DNA from: Microbotryomycetes sp. JL201
Lineage: Eukaryota > Basidiomycota > Microbotryomycetes
NCBI GenBank assembly: GCA_033819885.1
Contig: JAQYUZ010000026.1
Coordinates: forward strand, 1 to 64,000
Direction: 5' to 3'
DNA: 64,000 nt
Under the pieces are notes generated by a model, which worked only from the letters and a program-made list of their open reading frames with translations, searched no databases and was not told the DNA's origin. A program made the translations under genes and the position numbers. Within the stretch, counting starts at the first letter, position 1. Each line of letters opens with the position of its first letter. This document shows, in pieces, positions 56,469 to 64,000 of the stretch.

Positions 56469-59400
56469 ATGCCGCCGCCCGGCCGTCGCGCGGCGCCAGC
56501 AAGTGATTCAGAGTCTGATCAACCAGGCGCGAATCCATCCCCGCGTGCGCAGAAGCGTGCGCGTGTGCAGCAGTCGCGTGTTGAACGAGACGACGCGGCC
56601 CGTGCGTCCGAAGACGAGAACGAGCAGCAGCAGAGCGATAGCGTCGACAGTCAAGAGGATGATGGCGACTCGGACAGCGACGTCGAGCGGGACAACGTAT
56701 CGAAACTCGTGCGGGACAAGGACGGGCAAGTCTACGCTCAGTGTAGGCGTCGCGCGCGTTCAGAGCTCGCTGCTGATGTACTTCGACGACTGCATCTGCA
56801 GCTTTGTGATGGGCTCGATCGTTCGCATCGCGTGTCGCAACTTTTTGACGTACGACAAAGTCGAATTTAGGCCGGGACCGTCAGTATTCACTCGCAGCCC
56901 TTGAACAGCACAGTGCTGACTCGACAGACTTTATAGAGCTCTGAACATGGTCATTGGTCCCAATGGAACGGGTAAAAGCACGATTGCTTGCGCCATCGCC
57001 ATTGGCCTCGGCTTCAAACCCGAAGTCAGTCGCTTGTCTGGTCCGAGATTTTTTTTTTCCAGGTAGCTGACAAGGTTCCTACAGATTCTCGGACGTTCGC
57101 CCAAGCTTTCTGCCTTTGTAAAGCAAGATTCAACGGGCGACGTTTGGGTCGAGATTGAGCTGAAGGGAAAGCCGGGCAAGAAGAACCTCGTGGTTCGCCG
57201 AGAGCTCGTCCGAGACAGCGACCGTTCCACGTTTACGATCGACGGCAAGTTGCAGCTACACGTCGAGATGAGGAATATCCTGAAGTTGTTTCACTGCAGG
57301 CGATCAAGCTACCGCTGCAAAAGTCAATGCTCGCATGAAAGAGCTCGATGTTCAAGTAACGAACCTCTGGTTAGCCAAAGGCTCTCCTCCCTCTCGAAGC
57401 ATGTAGCAATTGACTACTGAGCACAGTACTTTTCTGCCGCAAGATCGAGTAGCCAGCTTCTCCGCCATGACGCAACGCGAGCTGCTTAAAGAGACGGAAC
57501 GAGCGGCGGGCGATCGCAGACTCACAAAGTGGCATGAGGCTCTCATCACGAACCAAGGAGCTCATCAAAGATTGCAAGAGGTAAGCTGACGCGTGACCAC
57601 GCGCGGATGAGCCTCTTTCTGATGGAGGAAGTCCAGGATCTCGATAGGCAGAGTGAAAAGCTCAAGCGTCGCGAGACCAAGCAAGTCGAGAGCGAGAAGG
57701 AAGTGCAGCAGTTTCAGCAGCGACGTGAACTTGAGGAGAAACTGGCCATCTTGCAGCTACTCATCATGTACGCTAGGTACAACAAAAAGCGCGAGGAGTA
57801 CGAAGAGGCAAAGGGAATGCGCAACGAGGCGCAAGAGCAATTGAAAGAGCTCGAGGCGGCCAACGTGCCTTTCAGAGAATCCGAAAAGTGCGTCCTGGCT
57901 CGTCAAGGCCTTTTATCGATGTTCCGGATCTGAGATCAAAGCTCTTCTCTACAGCGCTCTAAAGGCGATTGTCAAGCACTTCAACACCTTGAAGGCGCAA
58001 GTGCACAGCAAGACACGGGAGACGAACAAAGAGATCAAGAAAAAGACTGAAGAGATCAGCAATTCCGTGCGTGCACGACAAGTTCTGATCTGCCGAGCGC
58101 AGTCTGACTTGGAGTTGGGTTTCCCAGGAGGCGGCGGCCGACACAGCTCGCTCGGCACTGAAAGACCTTGCCATGGAAGAGCGCAGTCGCAAGGAAGCTG
58201 TCAAAACGTTGAAGGCCGAGATCGCCATGCTCGAAAGAAAGACTCAAAAGGAACCTGAGAAAGTTGATCCGCTGCCCATCAAGAAAGAGATGGTCAGTGC
58301 GCTTCCGCCTGTCGCCTGAGAATGACGTTGACATGTGCTCGACCTCCGAAGGCTGCCAAGAACGATGAGATCAGCGTACTGAAGGAGCAATTCACAGACA
58401 AGTCGGGCGAAGCACGAACTGCCAATACAGATCTGGAGAGATTATCGAAGGACGAGAAACATTTGCAACAGCGGTAAGCAAATGTTCTGTCGCCAGGGCC
58501 CTGTCATTGACGACGATCAACTTTGCAGCCTGGCCAGAACTAGCGACCTTGTGCATCAACGCGAAAAATCGCTTCAGCATTTCGAACCAGACACGTGGAA
58601 GGCGGTTCAGTGGATGCGAGAGAACAAGCATCTGTTCAAGGGAAAAGTCCACGAGCCCGCTCGTTTGACTGTGTTTGCCAAAAGGAATGACGTCCAAACG
58701 CTCAGTCTGATCGAGGGTCCGATCGCCTTGCATGCTTGGAAGGTACGGACCGTGCTCGATGCGCGGGTCAATTTGCAAGACTGACTCTACATGCTTGGTT
58801 CAGACGTTTTTGTTCGAAGAGCGCGAGGACTACGATTTGATGATGTATGAGCTTGGTGACAGGCGCAAATGGCGCATCAACGGTGCCGAAATTGGACGCG
58901 ACCGCAGCCCTGACCAGTCAAAAGCACGACTTTCGATCGAGCAGGTTTGTAACGGATCTTACTCCTTGTCCGGGCCGTGTCTGATAAGGATCCTGGTTGA
59001 CAGTGCCAAACAATTGGTTTCGATTTTACGGCCATCGACATGCTGCAAGGTCCTGCTCCAGTACTTGCTTACCTGTGTGACGAACATTCAGGCGGCCGAG
59101 TTGTGAGTCGAACGCCAACAATGCACTACTGTTCACTCATCATCATTGGGTTGTCAGCCTCTACAATACAAGCGAAGGCCCGTTGCCTCTCTTCAAGAGC
59201 TGGCAAAATTGAATGTTCGAATGTACTATACTCTCGATGGGTCGCATGTGATTAGGCAAGCCAAGTATGGACAGAGACACGCGCAGATGGAGCAGCGCAG
59301 CTTGAACCCGGCCAAGATTCTGTCAAGTGGAGGTAGATTAAAGCCAGAGAGGCCTCGCGACTGTGCGAAATACTGATTTTATGGGCCCTCGCGTCATAGG

Positions 59401-61240
59401 GGACAGTTCACAGACTGACCAGATGCAGCAAGACCTGGCTCGAATCATCGCCGAGAAGAGCGAGAGGACCGCCGTTATTGAACAAGCGCAAGCCGTTATG
59501 CGCGACTTGAATAGCCGGATCGACGTGCTGGAACGGGAGAGAGTGAGTCGCACCGCGCTTTGCGGGATCTCGTCGAGATTCTGATGGTCCTCGCCATCAG
59601 ATGCAACTCGACCAACGCAGGAAGGATTTGACCAAGCCCATCCTTGCGTACCAGAGGCACAAACTGGAGCTTGGTAGGTTGAGCATGAGAGTATGTCAGT
59701 ACGTCGTTAGTGACGGATGATCGTCGTGGCAGAACAAAAGAAGCAGGCACTGGAAAAGCGTGAGAAGCAGCCTTCAGGCGAGACGAAGCGCAAGCAATTG
59801 CAAGACAAGCTCGTCAAAATCACCAACAAGCGCGTCGAGCTTGTTCTGCAACTCAAAGTGAGTTGCACGAGATTCTCGGCGGCCCAGGAATCTCACCCCT
59901 ACTGTCCGTAGCAATATGCGAGCAAGCTCATGATCCTTCAAGCCGATTACACGGAAGTTATGCTGCGCGGCATGCAAGCCGACACTGATCTTGCCGCAAT
60001 GAAGAATTCGTCGAGCGAGCTCGATCGGCTGATGAACGAAAAGAAGCAGTATTGCGAAGAATGTGAGTGGTAGTCAGCTTGCGATGTCTGCACGTCTGAT
60101 CCACTCATCTGTTTGCGCAGTGGCTGCCGGCATGAAAAAAGCCAAGAAGGATGCTCTAGAGGCAATCAACACTATCAATGAAGCGACGGAAACGGCGAGC
60201 CCAGAAGTTCTCGCTGCGAGTGAGCAACGTCGTGAAGAAGAAGATCTCAATTTGGATTCGTTGATCGAAGAGGAAGGTGCGATCCAAGCGCAAATCAACA
60301 TGACGAGCAACATTAGCGAACAAGTATTGCGCAAGTACGAAGAGTTGTTGAAAGAGGTGAGCAGGTGGTGCCTGTCGAAACTGGAATGGTGGCTGACGAA
60401 CAAGGGCCCGACAGATTGCAGAGCTCAAGGAGAAGGTCAAAGAAGCTGAAGCCAGACTGGAGGCTTCGACCACTGGCATCAAGCAAATTGAGGTGAGTGT
60501 CATCTGCTTTCATGTGTTTACGACTCGTGCTGAGCGATGAATCGTGCTCAGGACCGATGGCTGCCGCGATTGCGAGCTTTGGTAAAGAAGATTGCCGAAA
60601 AGTTCAAGGAGGCATTCGACAGTGAGCCAAGCATTGCGCAGTGAGATGAGACATGGCTGACGATGGTTTTCATCAGAGCTTGGCGTTCTGTCAGACATCC
60701 AGCTTGACGAAACAGGAGACTATGACAAGTGGGGGATCAAGATTCTCGTATCTTTCCGGGACAATGAGCCGCTGCAAGTGTTGACTGCGCAACGCCAATC
60801 TGGTGGAGTGAGTCGAGTTCTGGCAAATGCCGTGAAAAGAATCGACAGGTCGCTGACGGCAAACGCTCGCGAATGCTGACCGCGCCTGTCAGGAGCGCGC
60901 TTTGACGACCGTCATGTACCTCATGTCCCTGGCCGAACTTGCGCAATCGCCTTTTGCGCTCGTCGACGAGATCAACCAAGGCATGGACAAGCGAGTCGAG
61001 CGCAGCGTGCACAACGCGCTCGTCCAAACGACTTGCAAAGACGACGTTGGTCAATACTTTTTGTTGACTCCAAAGCTGTTGCCCGACCTCGATTACCATT
61101 CAAAGATGAAGGTCTTGGTCATCAACGCTGGCACGTACTTGCCACCAAAGTTGTCTTTGGCCAACGTGGTCAAGCAGAAAAACATTCGCAACCGTCAGCA
61201 GCCGCAACAAGGTGCACGAGCTGCAGTTGCTGCTCATTAG
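56469..61240 (+). CDS. SMC5: SMC5, SMC5/6 complex ATPase
   Basis: Structural-maintenance-of-chromosomes ATPase for recombination repair. Start taken at the ATG at 56469; an in-frame ATG at 56358 is also possible. An acidic Ser-rich N-terminus leads to [16 protein letters not shown], then Walker [21 protein letters not shown] and [15 protein letters not shown] long coiled coil follows, interrupted by a hinge around 58600-59350 ([30 protein letters not shown]). The C-terminal head has [19 protein letters not shown], the signature [15 protein letters not shown] and Walker [16 protein letters not shown], followed by [22 protein letters not shown] is diagnostic for SMC5. About twenty short introns split the gene; many borders are clear from frame but not all were fixed. 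Confidence 0.9.
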
Positions 61241-61388
61241 AGGTCCAGAAATGGCGTGTCCTTTGCCTTGTCTTTCCTTCGTTTGGTTATGTTGTTGTTT
61301 TGCGTGTTATCCTCTGTTTTCCTTTGAAATACTGAGACAACACGGTGGTGGTTTTTCAACATACATTATGGGCTGTCGTTGCTCAAAT

Positions 61389-62752
61389 CTATATCAAACT
61401 CTTCAAGGTTTGAGCTCTGCTCTTTGCCAACGAGATGCAAGCCTTTAATTGATCAGCACCTGCCACTTTTGCGGTCTGTTGAGCTCCAGCAACCGTAGAA
61501 CCTGCTTGTGAGACCGAGACGAGTTTGATGGTGTCTGTGGATGAATGTTTCGACGATGATGAGCGTTTGCGGTTTGTTTGATCGAGAGGCATGGCGAGAG
61601 TGATTGTGATTTGGGATGTGCACAAGGTCGATTCGAATTGCGTTGGGTCTGGCAGCAATTGGCTGTATGTTTGCAGTGTCAGTACACGTTCTTGTGTCAA
61701 AGGTGAACATCTGGCTCACTTGTTGACGATGCCGAACGACACCGAGATTGGAACAGAAGAGATCGGTAGAAGCGTGCCGGGTTGAGAGGGGTCGCAGATG
61801 ACTGATTGCGTGTCTGGGTCCCACGTCGCTTTTGGTAGTTTGACTAAGAAATTCATCTTGAGAGTTAGCCAGGGATGAGATCAGGTTCGAGCTAGGTAGG
61901 ACTTGCGATTTCGTAATGCGGCCGAGCAAGCCAGTACGGCCGCATCAAGGATTCCTCCATCATAGTTGAGGCAGACGACGTCAAGATAGACGACGAATAC
62001 TGCCTTGCCTGGCTCGATGACCAAGGCCGACAACGGCAAAACGTTTGAACTGTCCAAGCGAAGCGTCAGAGGGGTGACAAGCGTGCGGCAAGCGAACGGC
62101 AATACTTGCGCAATGATGATGTCTCGCAGCCGTGTGGCGAGTGCTTGTGCCTCATCTGTTGGCGGCCCAGGTCTGAACCTACCCGAACACAGTGGCGACA
62201 AATCGACGTTTGGCACTGTAAATGATGCTCGGTCAGACAAGAAGTGCAGTCAGCCTTTGAAACGTACCTATGAAGCCTAGGTGGGGTGCTGCGATGTCTG
62301 GCGGCGCGGTTTCGAGGGTGATTCCGCACACGAGCGTCGACTGGCCAAACCGGACGAGCGCCGAGGACGGAGCAGTCGAGATGGAGCCTGTCAGCATGTT
62401 GTCGGGTCAGTTTACGTAGGAGCTGTACCAGCCTGTGGGCAGTTGCCGGGGGTGTTGCACACAGGAACGAGGCCCGAGCTTTGCCTGTTTCGTGCTGCGT
62501 TTGCGAGCCGTGCAATGCGTGCACGACGGAGCTGGATCCGGAGTACTCACCAATGTTGACGCTTGCGTCTCTGTACGCGTCTTCGTGGGCGTCGCCTGTG
62601 CCGCCCGTGCGCCTGCCGTCGGGGCGAACTCGCTGCTCGAGAAACTTGTCGAGAAACGGCCGCGGATGCAGCCGCTTGAACAAGGCAGGGGTCAGAGTCG
62701 ACGCTGATACGTCCTTGGATGCCTCATGCGCTGCCGGTGCGGCTTGAGCCAT
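61389..62752 (-). CDS. RRP43: Exosome core subunit RRP43 (EXOSC8 type)
   Basis: RNase PH-like, catalytically inactive ring subunit of the RNA exosome. Exons 62752-62551, 62387-62268, 62215-62110, 62049-61907, 61843-61720 and 61662-61389 give 322 residues. They read LFKRLHPRPFLDKFLEQRVR, NIGSISTAPSSALVRFGQST, VPNVDLSPLCSGRFRPGPP, ASSNVLPLSALVIEPGKAVF, DVVCLNYDGGILDAAVLA, LKLPKATWDPD and LLPDPTQFESTL, all expected for this family. Two of the five introns (62109-62050 and 61906-61844, minus strand) need GCAAGT donors. Convergent with SMC5, with about 150 bp between stops. Confidence 0.9.
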
Positions 62753-62818
62753 GGTCGCGAGTGCGTGGCAGGACTTTGAACCTCTCGCGGCCGAAGCTTT
62801 GCCCTTTCGCGTCCGACC

Positions 62819-64000
62819 ATGACACCAGGCGGCGGTGACGCACGAGCACACAACCGTCCGCAAGACGTCTCTCTGTATAGATTGTTTGCCAACCTGTCGG
62901 CAGACTTGGACCGGAACGAGAGCTCTTCAAACCCGGCGAGGCTCGAGCTGGCCGAGCGCATCGCCGACGCGGGTCCGGCGGCGACGATCCTCGAGCAAGT
63001 AGTGGCTACGCAAGCCAAACGAGACTGCAAAACCAGCCTCAAGGCGTCAGTCAACACTCAAAGGCGATACCAGCGCCAAACAGGCCGAGCACAGAGGCCG
63101 CTGCGCACGGACCTCGAAGCCAACAGCGACGAAGAGGCTAGGGATGCAGGCGACGAGGTGTCGGAAGGGGCAGCCTTGCTCAAAAGGCGACGAACGACTG
63201 CTCGCGCCGGGCGATTGAGAGCAGACAGGCGCAGCAACACGTCCAATGTTCTCGAGGCGCCACGAGTGGCAAGGCCGTCTCGCGCACCACCAGCATGTGA
63301 GCACAGTCGAATCCGATTCCATATATTCTGCTGACCGTCAACTGTACTTGGGCTCCCCGTCATTCGCAGACCTGCCTTCATCCGCAAGTTCTTGCATTGC
63401 CCAAGAGCTCCCGGCTAAAAGCTGATTCAGCGTGTAACATTCTTTTTCAGGACCTGCTCTGGTCCATCTTGACAGACGCGTCAAGATCTCTGACAGAGTC
63501 GTTCAATATTCTGCCTCAGCTTTCATATCGAAATCCTCAACTGCCACCTGGTGCACTCGCCCACATCGAAACCATGCTCGCGAATCAAGCTCAAGAAGAG
63601 GAAGAACAGTTGAGGGCACGGAGACTCAAAGCAGAGCTGCAACGAGTTGAAGCTGCCAGGATCAGAAGACACAAGGACGAGACTCACAACAGGGTCAGAG
63701 GCAAGAGGAACAGTTGGAAGAATTGTGACAGGCGGTTTGAAGCGTCTGCGCTCATTGCGATCGGTCAGTCGAGGTTCTACAAACGATCTCATATTGGTAC
63801 TTGGATCTGTGTCAAGATTGACCGATTTGAACAGGCACGCTTATCGAGCTGATGGCGGACGAGTTGGCGAAACAAGACGCTGCAAATCGAGACGCTCACG
63901 CATTTGACGACATGAACATAGAAGGAGATTCCGTCACAGATGCACGTGCGCATTCGAAAAGTCGAGCGGGCCATCAAGCGGATCAGGGAGACGAAAGTCG
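62819..64000 (+). CDS. Unknown charged protein, 3' end missing
   Basis: Exons 62819-63296, 63370-63383 (14 nt), 63451-63763 and 63835 onward stay in one frame to the window edge. The N-terminal ~160 residues are polar and Arg-rich with an acidic patch (SDEEARDAGDEVSEGA). Then comes a predicted helical region (DLLWSILTDASRSLTESFN), a basic coiled coil (EEEEQLRARRLKAELQRVEA) and LMADELAKQDAANRDAHAFD. I do not recognise the family. Divergent from RRP43 with only 66 bp between start codons, so a shared promoter is likely. The intron after the micro-exon has a GC donor. Confidence 0.6.

Overview
The window reads as one gene-dense piece of a fungal nuclear genome. Nearly every gene is split by short GT-AG introns of about 45-80 nt, and the proteins include fungal or basidiomycete-type forms: CHS5 exomer, class II myosin, BUD23, a CLN3/BTN1 homologue and a CCA1 tRNA nucleotidyltransferase. 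A basidiomycete with a compact genome is the best guess. The species cannot be told from the sequence. The first 45 bases are a pure C run and look like a contig-edge artefact.

Layout. 0-11 kb: 3' part of a C9orf78/TLS1-like gene (-), a DUF7025-type AAA ATPase (+), a large coiled-coil protein (+), RPA43 (-) and BUD23 (+). 11-22 kb: myosin II heavy chain (-), a small hypothetical gene (+), ESCRT-III VPS32/SNF7 (-), pirin (-) and a CLN3/BTN1 homologue (-). 22-30 kb: COQ7 (+), mitochondrial ribosomal protein uL13m (-), PP4 catalytic subunit (+), a METTL2/TRM140-type tRNA m3C methyltransferase (+), a TMEM205-like membrane protein (-) and a peroxisomal-type citrate synthase (+).

30-36.6 kb is the one accessory-looking block. 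It is gene-poor, has a large inverted repeat and diverged direct repeats, and carries a small cysteine-rich ORF, an intron-bearing initiator tRNA-Met gene and an unusual minus-strand gene. That gene's predicted product has two tandem serine-recombinase (resolvase-like) domains and a long cysteine-rich tail.

36.6-64 kb returns to housekeeping genes: an ABC-F ATPase (-), two alpha/beta-hydrolases (+), U5 snRNP WD40 protein SNRNP40 (+), peroxisomal adenine nucleotide carrier (+), NOP4 (+), ROMO1/MGR2 (-), CCA1 (+), CHS5 (+), SMC5 (+), exosome subunit RRP43 (-) and a partial unknown gene (+) that leaves the window.

Splicing is unusual. At least seven introns need a GC donor, mostly GCAAGT, to keep both frame and conserved sequence. 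Several exons are only 12-17 nt long, and candidate introns of 19 and 25 nt occur. Exon coordinates were read by eye from frame continuity and family conservation; most gene totals divide by three, which supports the joins.
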